DNA of 64,000 nucleotides. Source: an uncultured Tateyamaria sp. (GTDB lineage Bacteria; Pseudomonadota; Alphaproteobacteria; Rhodobacterales; Rhodobacteraceae). The stretch lies in the NCBI GenBank assembly GCA_947501275.1, contig CANMVD010000003.1, positions 248,001-312,000 of the forward strand. Direction: 5' to 3'. Numbering within the stretch: the stretch's first letter is position 1; every line of letters starts with the position of its first letter. Shown here in pieces: positions 8,264 to 18,313 of the stretch. The notes under the pieces are model-generated. The model was not told the DNA's origin. It worked only from the letters and a program-made list of their open reading frames with translations, and searched no databases. Made by a program: the position numbers and the translations under genes.

Positions 8264-9097
8264 ATGCGATCATATTTTCACACCGTTTTGCGCCATGGCT
8301 TGTTGGCAAGTTTGTTTGGCGGAGCCGTTCTGGCCGGCCCAGTGACGGCACAGGCACTCTTGGATGACCCGGTTCAGGCCGAGGTATTGCCGGGCTGGAC
8401 GCTGCCTGATGGTCGCCGGGTGTCGGCTATCCGCCTCACATTGGCACCGGGTTGGAAAACTTATTGGCGCGCGCCCGGCGATGCGGGCATCCCGCCCAGC
8501 TTTGACTGGAGCCGTGCGCGGAATATTGAAACAGTGGAAGTGTCCTGGCCTACCCCTTCGATCTACGTCGAACACGGTATGCGCTCGCTTGGGTACAAGG
8601 AACAGCTGGTGATCCCGCTGCATCTGACACCATCAAATCCAGGCAGAACCATGCGACTGCGCACAACGTTGTCGATGGGTGTGTGTGCCGAGGTGTGCTT
8701 GCCCTACGAACTAAAAATCGACAGCCTGTTGGAGGCCCCGGAGGCAACTCCAACGCCTGCCATCGTCGCGGCATTGGCCGACGGGCCCTATTCTGCCAGC
8801 GAAGCGGGCGTCAGTGCCGCAACCTGCCGCATCACGCCATCCGAATATGGCATGAACATCGAAGCCCATGTGACTTTGCCACATACAGGTGGCATCGAAG
8901 TGAGCGTTATTGAACCCGGCCAACCCGGTGTGTGGGTCAGCGAACCGAAAACCTCGCGCCGGGGAGATACCCTGATTGCGGTCAGCGAGATGGTGCACCA
9001 GAATGGCGGACCGTTCTCTGTCAATCGGTCAGATGTGCGGATCACGATTTTGGGCGGCGATTACGCCGTCGACGTGCAGGGCTGCACCGCCGGCTAA
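8264..9097 (+). CDS. Secreted DsbD N-terminal domain-like protein
   Basis: A 277-residue exported protein with a signal peptide in the first 30 residues (ending near VTAQA). It matches the N-terminal periplasmic domain of the thiol reductase DsbD: RLTLAPGWKTYWRAPGDAGIPPSFDWS, and later MGVCAEVCLPYE with a C-x3-C pair that would be the redox-active cysteines. Unlike full DsbD it has no membrane helices and no thioredoxin domain, so it is a stand-alone domain. Known relatives may pass electrons to periplasmic partners or act in metal handling; the partner here is unknown. Its last 4 bases overlap the end of the RND pump gene on the other strand. Confidence 0.85.
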   Translation: MRSYFHTVLRHGLLASLFGGAVLAGPVTAQALLDDPVQAEVLPGWTLPDGRRVSAIRLTLAPGWKTYWRAPGDAGIPPSFDWSRARNIETVEVSWPTPSIYVEHGMRSLGYKEQLVIPLHLTPSNPGRTMRLRTTLSMGVCAEVCLPYELKIDSLLEAPEATPTPAIVAALADGPYSASEAGVSAATCRITPSEYGMNIEAHVTLPHTGGIEVSVIEPGQPGVWVSEPKTSRRGDTLIAVSEMVHQNGGPFSVNRSDVRITILGGDYAVDVQGCTAG

Positions 9098-12000
9098 GCC
9101 GCGCGCCAGCGCATCACCTGAAAGGTGAGCCCAGCCAAAACGTACGCGACAAGCGCCAGCGCAAGTACACCTGTGACAAACAGCGCCAGCGCCGCAGGCA
9201 TGACAGCTGTGTCGGGCGCAATCAGCGGCACCAAATCGAGGATCTGCTGCGGCAACCTACCGAGCACTATGGCAGCTCCCATCGTCGCGCCGAACCATCC
9301 CAAAACAATGGCCCAGAGCCCCGCAAAGCCCCATCGTACCGTGCCGGAACGGGCAAACAAACCGCGCCGCATCGCGCGGATCTGGCGGCCGACATCATGC
9401 TGGGCAGCGACCAACGCAGGCACAACCAGCAAGACCAGCACCATCCCAAAGCCAAGACCGTAAACCAGCGTGATCACAGTCGGTTTGAGAAACTGGGCCT
9501 GTTGCGATGTCTCATAAAGCAGCGGCGTCATACCGAGCACCGTTGTCAGTGTGGTCAACATAACCGGGCGCAACCGGTCGGCAGCTCCGTCAATGATGGA
9601 TGGGAACAGCCCGCGCTCGGACGCGTATTCGTCAATGGTGGTTACCAACACAATCGAGTCGTTGATAATGATACCTGTCATGCCCAACAGACCGACAACG
9701 GTGAACATCGACAATGGTACACCCCAGAGGTTGTGCCCATAGATCGTGCCCACCAGTCCAAACGGGATGATGGCCATCACCACAATGGGGCGCGTCCAAC
9801 TGGAGAATACCCACGCCAGCACAAGATAAATCCCCGTGAGGCAAAGGATCAAACCGGTCAATGAGTCTGTCAGGAATGCGTTCTCCTGTTCAGTCAGACC
9901 TGCTTGGCGGTATTCAACCTGACGGGTCGCAGCGATTTCGGGCAGAATCTCTTCTGCGAGGGCCGTATTGATCTCTGTCGCGCGGGCAGGATCATCCTCG
10001 GAGATGTCTCCGGTCACTGAAATCAGCCGGATGCCGTTTTCCCGACGCACCGTCGAAAAGCCGGTCCGCCGATCCACACTCACGATATCGGCCAAAGGCA
10101 CATATTCACCGTTTGGCGTGCGCATCTGGGTGCGGTCCATAAAGTCCGCCGTCAATTCGCCCTTGGGCAATTCAACGCGAATTTCGGCACTGCGCGGGCC
10201 ATCGGGATATGTGGCCGCCTCGATCCCATTCAACCGGTCACGCAAAGCCCGGCCCAGCGTATCAATGGTAAAGCCCAACGCCTGCCCCTGCGGCGTCAGA
10301 TCAAGGATCAACTCCTCTTTGTCATAGGCCAGATTGTCTTCGACAGCGCTCACTTCGGAGAACTGCAAAAGCGCCCGTTTCAGATCTTCGGACGCCGCTT
10401 TGAGCGTGTCCGTGTCTGCGCCAAAGAACTGCACATCCAGCGCATCGCCCCCTGGCCCGGATCGCCAACCACGGAAACTGACCGTTTCGACGAGCGGATG
10501 CCGCACAACCCGGTCCTGCAAATCCGCCACAAAGGCAAAAGAGGAATAGGGCCGCAGATCCGCGTCGATCAATTCAATCGAAATGGCGCCAAGCAGATCG
10601 TTGTCTTTGCTCTCGGTTCCGCCAAGACCCCGGCCCGCATTGCCCCCAATCTCGGCAATGACGTAGTCAATGGGGTTGCGCCCGTGGGTTTGTTCATACT
10701 CAGCACCCAAGGCTTCGGTTGCAGATTGCATGGCGCGCATCATCTCGAGAGTGTCCTCGCGGCTCGCCCCTTCGAGCATCGCAAAATTGCCCGTCACCGA
10801 TCCGCGCTCCGGCGCATTGAAAAAGCGCCACTGCACGTCACCCTGAATGAACAAAGCCACCTGGCTCGCCAGTACAACACACACGCCCGCCAGAACCGCG
10901 TAGCGGGCCGCAATCACACCGGCCATAAATGGGCGAAACAGTTTTTCGCGCAGCCATTCAAAGGCTCCGTTCACGAGGGTCGAGGCGGTGTCAAAACCCC
11001 TCAGTCCCATGGAATGTACCCATCGTGCCTTCACCGCACGCGGGACAATCAGGAATACCGACGCCAAAAGCCCCGGACCGATCAGCAGATAGGGCAAAGC
11101 TGCGGACCAATCCGACAGGAAATCCGGCATCAGCACAAAAGACACTGCGCCGGAAATGGCCCCTGTCACGATAAACAGGCTGACCAACGCAATGCCCAAC
11201 TTGCCCCGGCTGAAACGTGGATTGTCCGTCGCGGACAAGGCGTGCCCCATGTGGTGCGGCAAAATCAAAAAGCATTCGACCAGCGACGCAAGCAACACAA
11301 CAATGACAGTAAACGGAATATCGCGGATCAGATCACCAAATCGTCCGCCCACGGCCAGCAATCCAAAGAACGCAATCACCGTCGTAAGCGTCGCCGCAAA
11401 TACCGGCATCGACATGCGCCGTGCTGCATTTTCTGCTGCGGTGAGTGGGTCCTCGCCAAAGGTGCGATAGCGGTGGTCGGCATGTTCCCCGACAACGATG
11501 GCATCATCCACGACAATGCCAAGGGTGATGATCAGGCCAAACAGCGAGACCATATTGATCGTCAGCCCGCCAATATACATCAGCGCAATCGCGGCCAGCA
11601 GAGCCACGGGAATACCAGCCGCCACCCAGAACGCAGTGCGCGCATTCAGGAACAAAAACAGCAAACAAATCACCAGCCCAAGACCCACAATCGCATTGTC
11701 GATCAGAATATTGAGGCGGTTCGTGATGGCTTCGGCTCTGGTGCGGATCAGCTCGACCGTCACGTCCGGCGGCAGCGTCGATTGCAACGACGCCGCAACA
11801 TCGGCAACAATGCCCTGCATTTCGATGGCATCACCGTTGTTGGACCGATCAACGCGGATCGAAACCGCTGGATTTTCGCCAACAAAATAGCTGCGATCCC
11901 TGTTGCTGCCGAGTTGCGTTACATCTGCGACGTCTCGCACGCGCAGCTTTGATCCGTCATCATTTGAGCGCAGGACAATCCCGCCAATCTCATCCGGTGT

Positions 12001-12723
12001 GCGCTTCTGGGTCCCTGTGCGCACGCGGGCATTTGCGCCTGTTACATCACCGGCAGGATTTGCATCGACCTCCGCAGCGATGGCGGCCGCGATCTCGGAC
12101 ATCGTGATGTCGTTGGCGATCAGGCGCAGCGACGCGACTTCGACCATCGTTTGTGGGGCAGCAACGCCGCGAATAGTGGTGCGGGTCACCCCTTGGGCAA
12201 ACAGGCGCGTTACGAGTTCGTCTGCAAACAGTCCCAAGTGTTCGGGGGCCACGGGGCCTGTCACCACAACATCTGTCACGCGGTCGCGCCAGGCTCCACG
12301 CCGCACAGTGGGCTCATCGGCGTCTTCGGGCAGCGTTGTGACGGCATCCACAGCCGTTTGCACGTCGTCCGCCGCGCGCCCCATGTCCCAGCCGGGATCA
12401 AATTCCAGCGTGATGCTGGCCGTACCTTCGCGCGATGTGGCTGTCGAACTTTCCACGCCTTCAACCGCCAACAGGCCCGGTTCCAGCACCTGCACGATAC
12501 CGGCATCGACATCTTCAGCCCCTGCCCCGTCCCAACGGACGCTGACGGTCACATTGTCGATGATCACATCCGGGAAAAACTGCGCCCGCATGTTGGGAAC
12601 AGCACCGATGCCAGCCACAAGCATGACCAGCAGCAGCAGATTGGCGACGGTCCGGTGTCGCACGAAATAGCCAAGAATCCCGCCCGCAGATTTCGGAATG
12701 CCGATGGGACGGGGACGCGCCAT
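9094..12723 (-). CDS. RND efflux transporter permease, enlarged
   Basis: An inner-membrane, proton-driven RND pump subunit of 1209 residues, about 150 longer than the usual 1040-1050. TM4 carries the proton-relay pair in LGIVVDDAIVVGEHAD. Two large periplasmic loops and paired helix bundles are present. Two additions explain the size. One is a hydrophobic insert after the first helix bundle (GKLGIALVSLFIVTGAISGA to LLIGPGLLASVFLIVP). The other is a C-terminal tail of roughly 80 residues with two more helices (WGFAGLWAIVLGWFG and AALALFVTGVLALALVAYVL). The adaptor gene lies directly upstream with 3 bases between. No outer-membrane channel gene is adjacent. The substrate is unknown. Confidence 0.92.
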   Translation of the reverse strand: MARPRPIGIPKSAGGILGYFVRHRTVANLLLLVMLVAGIGAVPNMRAQFFPDVIIDNVTVSVRWDGAGAEDVDAGIVQVLEPGLLAVEGVESSTATSREGTASITLEFDPGWDMGRAADDVQTAVDAVTTLPEDADEPTVRRGAWRDRVTDVVVTGPVAPEHLGLFADELVTRLFAQGVTRTTIRGVAAPQTMVEVASLRLIANDITMSEIAAAIAAEVDANPAGDVTGANARVRTGTQKRTPDEIGGIVLRSNDDGSKLRVRDVADVTQLGSNRDRSYFVGENPAVSIRVDRSNNGDAIEMQGIVADVAASLQSTLPPDVTVELIRTRAEAITNRLNILIDNAIVGLGLVICLLFLFLNARTAFWVAAGIPVALLAAIALMYIGGLTINMVSLFGLIITLGIVVDDAIVVGEHADHRYRTFGEDPLTAAENAARRMSMPVFAATLTTVIAFFGLLAVGGRFGDLIRDIPFTVIVVLLASLVECFLILPHHMGHALSATDNPRFSRGKLGIALVSLFIVTGAISGAVSFVLMPDFLSDWSAALPYLLIGPGLLASVFLIVPRAVKARWVHSMGLRGFDTASTLVNGAFEWLREKLFRPFMAGVIAARYAVLAGVCVVLASQVALFIQGDVQWRFFNAPERGSVTGNFAMLEGASREDTLEMMRAMQSATEALGAEYEQTHGRNPIDYVIAEIGGNAGRGLGGTESKDNDLLGAISIELIDADLRPYSSFAFVADLQDRVVRHPLVETVSFRGWRSGPGGDALDVQFFGADTDTLKAASEDLKRALLQFSEVSAVEDNLAYDKEELILDLTPQGQALGFTIDTLGRALRDRLNGIEAATYPDGPRSAEIRVELPKGELTADFMDRTQMRTPNGEYVPLADIVSVDRRTGFSTVRRENGIRLISVTGDISEDDPARATEINTALAEEILPEIAATRQVEYRQAGLTEQENAFLTDSLTGLILCLTGIYLVLAWVFSSWTRPIVVMAIIPFGLVGTIYGHNLWGVPLSMFTVVGLLGMTGIIINDSIVLVTTIDEYASERGLFPSIIDGAADRLRPVMLTTLTTVLGMTPLLYETSQQAQFLKPTVITLVYGLGFGMVLVLLVVPALVAAQHDVGRQIRAMRRGLFARSGTVRWGFAGLWAIVLGWFGATMGAAIVLGRLPQQILDLVPLIAPDTAVMPAALALFVTGVLALALVAYVLAGLTFQVMRWRAA

Positions 12724-12726
12724 GGC

Positions 12727-14187
12727 TTAGCCCCCCATCCGGCTTTCCAGACGCGCCACCATCTGTGCCGGAACCCTAGCCTCTGCCAGACGGGACAAGA
12801 CACGTGCCTTGGCTTCGGCTGGCATTCGATTGTTGGCTTCGACAAAGGCAACGAGACGCGCGCGGCGTTCGTCGCTCAACTCGACCATCTCCGGCTCTGT
12901 AGGGGGTGCATCCGCGTCACTGGCGCGCAAGGGGCGCACCCGGATACCAGCCCCCAAAAGCGGAGAGCGTGCTTCGACCACATCGCGCCCAACGAGATCT
13001 GGGCTGCGCACGAGGATGTCGTCGCCCTGACGCCGCAACAAACGCACCTCGACAGCCTCGAGACGGTCCTCTTGCCCCAGCACCAGAACGGTGTTGTTGG
13101 CATCTATCGCCGACGCCGGAAGGCGCACGACACGCTCAAGGGGCGGTTCTTGTACTTTTACCGTTACGAAATCACCGGGTTTAAATCCAACGGCCCGGTC
13201 CAAACGTGCAAAGATCAATCGCCCAGTCTGCGTTGAACCCGCCCCGGCGCTGGCCCGGTTGATAGTGCCGGTTGCTGTCAAATCTACGCCGGACACATCA
13301 AGCGTCGCTTCAACGGGCGCATTCAGCAAAGCCCCCGACGCAGTCAAAACCCGCGCGTATTGCGCCGTGGAAACGCGGAACGATACCTCAAGGGCACTCG
13401 CGTCGATCAGGTCCGCCAGCTTTTCATTGGCCGCCACGAGGCGCCCCTCAACCACGTTCGTTTCACTCAGTGTCCCATCGAATGGGGCTACGATGGTTGT
13501 GTCATCAAGAGCCCTTTGGGCGTCGTTGACTGCGATACGCGCCCGCGCCAGACGGGTTTGCGCCTGATCAATACGCGCTTCTGCCTGCGCAACTGCCTGA
13601 CGCCGTGACAGCACAGCCTGACGCGCGCTGGAAGCGGCCAATTCAGCATCCTCGGCGGCCGCTGCGGTACCGACACCGCGTGCCGCCAAATCTTGTTGGC
13701 GCTCAAAAGCGCGTTGTCGCAGATCAGCCTGGTCCTGACTTGCCGTTTCTTCGTCCTGGGCCAGAACCAATCCGCGTTCGGCGTCCCGTACTTCTGCTTC
13801 GGCATCCAGCAAATCAGCGCGTACACGATCCAGCTCTGCCTGGGCGTTGGCAGGATCGATGCGGACCAAAACCTGCCCCGAGCGCACTTCGCCGCCATCC
13901 TCGAACACGTCGGCAAGCTCGATCACTCGCCCGGAAGCGGCCGCGCGCACTTCAAGACTGCGCCGGCTCTTTACTTCTCCGAAACTTTCCATCACCGGGA
14001 TTTCTGTACCGGCAGTTGCGCGCAAGACGCTTACGGCGAAAACCCGTTCACGTGGGGGCGGCGGCGAGATGTCGCGCGCCAATCGTTCCTGCACGGCGCC
14101 ACCAACCAACTGGGCGGCATAAGCCAACAGGCCCAAACTGACAGCAGCAAGCACCAACCCGATCAGGCTTTGCCTCAGGAACCTCAT
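12727..14187 (-). CDS. RND efflux periplasmic adaptor (HlyD/AcrA family)
   Basis: A 486-residue membrane-fusion protein that links the inner-membrane pump to an outer-membrane channel. It has an N-terminal signal anchor (RQSLIGLVLAAVSLGLLAYAA), a lipoyl half-motif (VRAAASGRVIELADVFEDGG), a long coiled-coil hairpin rich in Ala, Glu, Gln and Arg around residues 110-215, and a second lipoyl half (DTTIVAPFDGTLSETNVVEG). The start ATG at 14187 has AAAAGG about 9 bases upstream; a TTG 24 bases earlier is less likely. It is the first gene of the two-gene pump operon, with about 95 bases before it to the end of moaB. Confidence 0.92.
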   Translation of the reverse strand: MRFLRQSLIGLVLAAVSLGLLAYAAQLVGGAVQERLARDISPPPPRERVFAVSVLRATAGTEIPVMESFGEVKSRRSLEVRAAASGRVIELADVFEDGGEVRSGQVLVRIDPANAQAELDRVRADLLDAEAEVRDAERGLVLAQDEETASQDQADLRQRAFERQQDLAARGVGTAAAAEDAELAASSARQAVLSRRQAVAQAEARIDQAQTRLARARIAVNDAQRALDDTTIVAPFDGTLSETNVVEGRLVAANEKLADLIDASALEVSFRVSTAQYARVLTASGALLNAPVEATLDVSGVDLTATGTINRASAGAGSTQTGRLIFARLDRAVGFKPGDFVTVKVQEPPLERVVRLPASAIDANNTVLVLGQEDRLEAVEVRLLRRQGDDILVRSPDLVGRDVVEARSPLLGAGIRVRPLRASDADAPPTEPEMVELSDERRARLVAFVEANNRMPAEAKARVLSRLAEARVPAQMVARLESRMGG

Positions 14188-14281
14188 TTCATACGCCTTT
14201 TTTCGCCGCAAACGGCCATAAGCAATAACTTAGAACGCTGCTCTAGCATACCAAGCCACAATGCTGTTACGCAAAGCCACG

Positions 14282-14824
14282 TTACTTCCGTCGCTGATTT
14301 TCATCCAAACGCGGTAAAATTTCGACAAAATTGCAAGGACGGTGCCGGAAATCGAGCTGCCGCAGCAGAATTTCATCCCACGCATCCTTGCACGCACCCG
14401 GGCTACCGGGCAGCGCAAAGAGGTAGGTGCCGTTGCGCACGCCGCCTGTGGCACGGCTTTGAACGGCGCTTGTTCCAATCTTTTGCATCGACACAATGGT
14501 AAAAACAGTGCCGAAGGCGTCGATCTCCTTTTCGTAGACGTCGCGGTGGGCCTCGACGGTGACATCGCGCCCGGTCAACCCCGTCCCTCCGGTCGAAATG
14601 ACCACATCAATCGCGGGATCATCACACCAAATGCGCAATTGCTCTGCAATTTCGGCGCGCTCATCCGGCAGGATCTTGCGATCTGCCAAGACATGTCCGG
14701 CCTCAGCGATCCGCCCCACCAGCACATCACCCGAGCGATCCTCAGCCAGGGAGCGCGTGTCGCTGACCGTCAGGACCGCAATGCGGACGGCGATAAACTC
14801 TGCTGTTTCGTCAATTCGGCTCAT
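14282..14824 (-). CDS. moaB: Molybdenum cofactor biosynthesis protein B
   Basis: A 180-residue cytoplasmic protein of the MoaB/MogA family that adenylates molybdopterin before metal insertion. The molybdopterin-binding segments STGGTGLTGRD and LFALPGSPGACKDAWDEIL are both present. The start ATG overlaps the stop of the upstream LysE gene by 4 bases (ATGA), so moaB lies third in a minus-strand run udg, lysE, moaB. It fits with fdhD and moaDE elsewhere in the window as part of the molybdoenzyme machinery. Confidence 0.93.
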   Translation of the reverse strand: MSRIDETAEFIAVRIAVLTVSDTRSLAEDRSGDVLVGRIAEAGHVLADRKILPDERAEIAEQLRIWCDDPAIDVVISTGGTGLTGRDVTVEAHRDVYEKEIDAFGTVFTIVSMQKIGTSAVQSRATGGVRNGTYLFALPGSPGACKDAWDEILLRQLDFRHRPCNFVEILPRLDENQRRK

Positions 14825-15429
14825 GCCCGCTCCAATATTGCCAATCGCACGGCCAAGCCCGCAAATACCGACGCTGAAATGTAATCAAGTAGCCGACTGC
14901 CTTGCGCCATGCGCCGCCCCGCGCCACCGGCGAAGACACCAACCGCACCGTTGATCACAAAACCACCCAATGACATCACGACGCCGAAAATGAGAAACTG
15001 TACCAGCACGGGGCCAGCTTCGGGGTCCACAAATTGCGGCACAAAGGCGAGAACAAACAGGATGACCTTGGGATTGGTTAGGTTGACCAAAAGACCGGCC
15101 CGAAAGGCACGGCGCGGCGTGGTCGCGGGAACATCCGCCCGGCGCGCATGACGCAGGGTTTGCACCGCCAGCCACAGCAAATATCCCACCCCGATCCAGC
15201 GGATCACCTCGAAAGCGACAGGCACGGTTGCAACCAATGCCCCAAGCCCCAGACCCGCCAATGTCGTGTGCACAAAGGACCCCGCCGAAATCCCCGCACT
15301 TGCTGCCAAAGCCGCACGCGGCCCCGACTTGATCCCCTGCCCGAGGCAAAACATCATGTCCGCACCGGGCGTCAGGTTCAACGCCAACGCCGCCGGGACA
15401 AAGGCCAAAAGCATCAGCGGATCAACCAT
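14821..15429 (-). CDS. LysE/RhtB family amino acid exporter
   Basis: A 202-residue inner-membrane protein with the LysE/RhtB signature near the N-terminus (ALNLTPGADMMFCLGQGIKSG) and six predicted helices, including FRAGLLVNLTNPKVILFVLAFVPQF, a typical conserved segment. These proteins export amino acids or homoserine lactones; the substrate is unknown here. The ATG at 15429 overlaps the end of the upstream uracil-DNA glycosylase gene by 8 bases, and its stop overlaps moaB. Confidence 0.9.
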   Translation of the reverse strand: MVDPLMLLAFVPAALALNLTPGADMMFCLGQGIKSGPRAALAASAGISAGSFVHTTLAGLGLGALVATVPVAFEVIRWIGVGYLLWLAVQTLRHARRADVPATTPRRAFRAGLLVNLTNPKVILFVLAFVPQFVDPEAGPVLVQFLIFGVVMSLGGFVINGAVGVFAGGAGRRMAQGSRLLDYISASVFAGLAVRLAILERA

Positions 15430-16186
15430 TGCGCAACCGCGCCTTGAGGCTGAGCAGATCCGCCCAGGCCTCACGTTTGGCCGCCGGATTGCGCAGCAGG
15501 TAGGCAGGGTGGAACATCGGCAGCGCAGGCTTGCCCTCTGCCTCTGTCCAATCACCCCGCAGCCGGGTGATGCCACGTTTGCCCAGCAAAGTCTGGCACG
15601 CGTGATTGCCCATGATGACAACCACCTCCGGTGCTGCCAAGGCAATGTGGCGTTGCAGGAACGGCTGCATCATTGCCACCTCTTCCGGCTTGGGATCCCG
15701 GTTTTGCGGAGGGCGCCATGGCAGCACATTCGTGATGTAGACGGATGCCTCACGGCTCAGGTCAATCGCCGCCAGCATCTTGTCCAGCAGTTGCCCGGCT
15801 GCTCCGACAAAAGGTTTCCCAACCCGGTCTTCATCGCGGCCCGGCGCCTCGCCAACGATCATCACACGCGCACCGCGCACACCATCAGAGAACACGAGGT
15901 TTCGCGCACCGCGTTTCAGTTCGCAATGCTCATAGGCCTCAAGGGCCGCGCGCAATCCGTCAAGATCCGGCGCTGCTTCTGCTGCGGCACGCGCGATGGC
16001 AACCGGATCTTCGGCCATGACGGGCGCAGGGGATGGGGCGTTTGCAACAACTGGTGCTGCGGGTTTCGGCGCAGGCGAAGGCACGTCGTAGCGGTCGACG
16101 GGCGCATTGGCGATGCATTCATCTGCGCCCAGCTCGATCTGCCAGTCCAAGGCGGCCAATGCCGCGTAATAGTCAACCGATTCCAT
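15422..16186 (-). CDS. Uracil-DNA glycosylase, family 4-like without Fe-S cysteines
   Basis: This base-excision repair enzyme removes uracil from DNA. The 254-residue protein has the family 4/5 fold motifs GEAPGRDED (112-120) and HPAYLLR (226-232), plus [17 protein letters not shown] (153-169). Family 4 enzymes carry a 4Fe-4S cluster held by four cysteines. Here only Cys88 remains of the first pair (Tyr85 replaces the other), Trp157 stands where the third would be, and Met172/Met173 where the fourth would be. The first 70 residues are an Ala/Pro-rich extension. It heads the udg-lysE-moaB run and is divergent from pyrB. Confidence 0.88.
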   Translation of the reverse strand: MESVDYYAALAALDWQIELGADECIANAPVDRYDVPSPAPKPAAPVVANAPSPAPVMAEDPVAIARAAAEAAPDLDGLRAALEAYEHCELKRGARNLVFSDGVRGARVMIVGEAPGRDEDRVGKPFVGAAGQLLDKMLAAIDLSREASVYITNVLPWRPPQNRDPKPEEVAMMQPFLQRHIALAAPEVVVIMGNHACQTLLGKRGITRLRGDWTEAEGKPALPMFHPAYLLRNPAAKREAWADLLSLKARLRNG

Positions 16187-16314
16187 ACCGCAACTCTAAC
16201 TGCCCTGACCGGGATGCTAAATGCCTCTTGAACGAGCCGCAAAACTTGCGCTTTTCCCGCGCTTGCCCAACCACGGCCCGCCCGCCTATAAGCGGCCAAA
16301 GCCAAAGGACCGCC

Positions 16315-17259
16315 ATGACCTTCACCCATCGCCACCTTCTTGGGATTGAGCACCTGCGCCCGGAAGAGATCGTCACCCTGCTCGACCTGGCCGAAAAGTA
16401 TGTCACGCTGAACCGCTCTGCGGAAAAGCACGCCGAAGCCCTGTCGGGGCTGACGCAAATCAACATGTTCTTTGAAAATTCCACCCGCACGCAGGCAAGT
16501 TTCGAACTGGCTGGCAAACGCCTTGGCGCGGACGTGATGAACATGGCGATGCAAGCCAGTTCCATCACCAAGGGCGAGACGCTGATCGACACCGCCATGA
16601 CCCTGAACGCCATGCACCCCGATTTGCTAGTGGTGCGCCACCCCCATTCGGGTGCCGTGGATCTGCTGGCCCAAAAGGTCAATTGCGCCGTGCTGAACGC
16701 AGGTGACGGGCGGCATGAACACCCAACCCAGGCACTGCTGGATGCGCTCACAATCCGGCGCGCCAAGGGGCGGCTGCACCGCCTCAACATCGCGATTTGC
16801 GGCGACATCGCCCATTCGCGCGTGGCGCGTTCGAACATCATGCTGCTGGGCAAGATGGAAAACCGCATCCGCCTGATCGGCCCACCCACACTGATGCCTG
16901 CTGGCATCGCCGAGTTCGGGGTCGAGGTCTATGACAACATGGCCGAGGGGCTTGCGGATGTTGACGTGGTCATGATGCTGCGGCTGCAACGCGAACGCAT
17001 GGATGGCGGTTTCATCCCGTCCGAGCGGGAATATTTCCACCGCTTCGGGCTGGATGCGGCCAAACTCGCCCACGCCAAATCCGACGCCATTGTCATGCAC
17101 CCCGGCCCGATGAACCGCGGCGTGGAGATCGACGGCGAATTGGCAGACGATATCAACCGCTCGGTCATTCAGGATCAGGTCGAAATGGGCGTGGCTGTGC
17201 GTATGGCCGCGATGGACCTGCTGGCCCGCAACCTCAAAGACGTGCGCGGGGCCGCATGA
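16315..17259 (+). CDS. pyrB: Aspartate carbamoyltransferase catalytic subunit
   Basis: PyrB joins carbamoyl phosphate and aspartate in the first committed step of pyrimidine synthesis. The 314-residue protein has the carbamoyl-phosphate site FFENSTRTQ (52-60), [24 protein letters not shown] and [11 protein letters not shown]. The ATG at 16315 follows AAAGGAC and gives the normal family length; the frame continues upstream but without family similarity. No pyrI regulatory gene is present. Instead an inactive dihydroorotase gene lies downstream in the same operon, the arrangement of class A aspartate transcarbamoylases, where the inactive subunit holds the complex together. Confidence 0.96.
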   Translation: MTFTHRHLLGIEHLRPEEIVTLLDLAEKYVTLNRSAEKHAEALSGLTQINMFFENSTRTQASFELAGKRLGADVMNMAMQASSITKGETLIDTAMTLNAMHPDLLVVRHPHSGAVDLLAQKVNCAVLNAGDGRHEHPTQALLDALTIRRAKGRLHRLNIAICGDIAHSRVARSNIMLLGKMENRIRLIGPPTLMPAGIAEFGVEVYDNMAEGLADVDVVMMLRLQRERMDGGFIPSEREYFHRFGLDAAKLAHAKSDAIVMHPGPMNRGVEIDGELADDINRSVIQDQVEMGVAVRMAAMDLLARNLKDVRGAA

Positions 17260-17774
17260 GAGACGAATGGACAGGCCTGCTTGACAAGGATGAGGAAGTC
17301 CTGTGGCAAGGCGCCCCCAAGGTGCGTGTACGGATCGAGTGGGACAGTCCGATGCACCCATTCTTTTTCCTCTTTTTCACCGGGTTCTCGGTGTTCTGGA
17401 TGGTCATGGCCTCCAAGGGTCCCGGTCCCTTCTGGATGTTTGGGCTGATCTTCTTCGGGGTCGGCATCTACAATCTAGTGCTCGTCCACTTCTGGAAAGC
17501 GAACGTGCGGCGGAACACCCACTACACCCTGACCAACAAACGCGCCTTCATCGCCACCAAATCCGCATGGAAAGGCAAACAGTTACAAAGCTATCCAATC
17601 CGGTCCGACACCACTCTCGGCCTGTCCGAAGGGGACCTGACCACCATCACATTTGCCACCACAACCAAAGTCGTGAACAGACAAACGGTACAGGTGGATG
17701 TGGGGTTCGAAGACATCGAAGACGGCCGCGATGTCTACGCCATGATCCGCCAGATTCAAGAGCAAGGCGAATGA
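17256..17774 (+). CDS. PH-like membrane protein, first copy of a pair
   Basis: A 172-residue protein of unknown function. The N-terminus ([10 protein letters not shown]) leads to two hydrophobic helices around residues 33-50 and 57-77. A soluble C-terminal domain follows with [15 protein letters not shown] and [18 protein letters not shown], which looks like a bacterial pleckstrin-homology (YdbS-type) fold. It is paralogous to the product at 18310-18828: W-Q-G, YTL(T/S)NK, AFIA, (Y/F)PI-S-TTL and the C-terminal VY---R--Q are shared. Its ATG overlaps the pyrB stop (ATGA) and its stop overlaps the next start, so it is coupled within the pyr operon. Confidence 0.85.
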   Translation: MRDEWTGLLDKDEEVLWQGAPKVRVRIEWDSPMHPFFFLFFTGFSVFWMVMASKGPGPFWMFGLIFFGVGIYNLVLVHFWKANVRRNTHYTLTNKRAFIATKSAWKGKQLQSYPIRSDTTLGLSEGDLTTITFATTTKVVNRQTVQVDVGFEDIEDGRDVYAMIRQIQEQGE

Positions 17775-18313
17775 CCCAAACCATAACCATCCCTGCCAAT
17801 GAAACCGGCGTGATCCGCGTCGTTGCCCTGTCCATGTCAGACGCCGAAGCCAAGGCGCTGAAAAAAGACCGCGCAGCCCTGATCGCCGCTTTGGGCCTTG
17901 ACATCGACCCCGACCAGACCGAGATCTTCCCACTAGCAGATCTCGATGGCCTCGGTCTCGCCGGATACCTGCACGAAGGCAACGCAGTGCCGTTGGCGCA
18001 ACTCAGTCCCGACAAGGCCAAGCTTGAAGCACTCGACGGCTGGGTCCTGATCGTCTTTTCCCGCGCCTTCCAAGGCGGCGCAGCGACCCTGACGCCCGCA
18101 CCCGCGCTCACGCTGATCGGCACCTATAGCGAGACCGGCACCGACTGGCGGGCCACAGAGATAATCGAAGCCGACAGCGCCAAACCCTACTCCGCGCCCA
18201 CTGAAACAACAAAAAAACGTCCCTCAGATGCCGCCATGTCGGGGCGGGTGGCCACCTTGGTGCTGATCCTGCTGGCACTCTTTACATATGTCTTCATCAA
18301 GGTCGCAGGATGA
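17771..18313 (+). CDS. Unknown protein with C-terminal membrane anchor
   Basis: A 180-residue protein starting [20 protein letters not shown]; the start at 17771 forms an ATGA overlap with the previous gene. Residues 1-155 appear soluble and acidic. A proline- and lysine-containing linker precedes a single C-terminal helix (VATLVLILLALFTYVFIKVAG), so the domain is likely held at the membrane facing the cytoplasm. I do not recognise the family. It lies between the two PH-like paralogues, which suggests the three products form one membrane complex; that is inference from order and coupling only. Confidence 0.8.
   Translation: MTQTITIPANETGVIRVVALSMSDAEAKALKKDRAALIAALGLDIDPDQTEIFPLADLDGLGLAGYLHEGNAVPLAQLSPDKAKLEALDGWVLIVFSRAFQGGAATLTPAPALTLIGTYSETGTDWRATEIIEADSAKPYSAPTETTKKRPSDAAMSGRVATLVLILLALFTYVFIKVAG

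Noticed and set aside
10498-11952. Open frame of 484 codons on the plus strand
   Set aside because: Antisense to the RND pump gene; composition is dominated by His, Gln and Arg with no domain.
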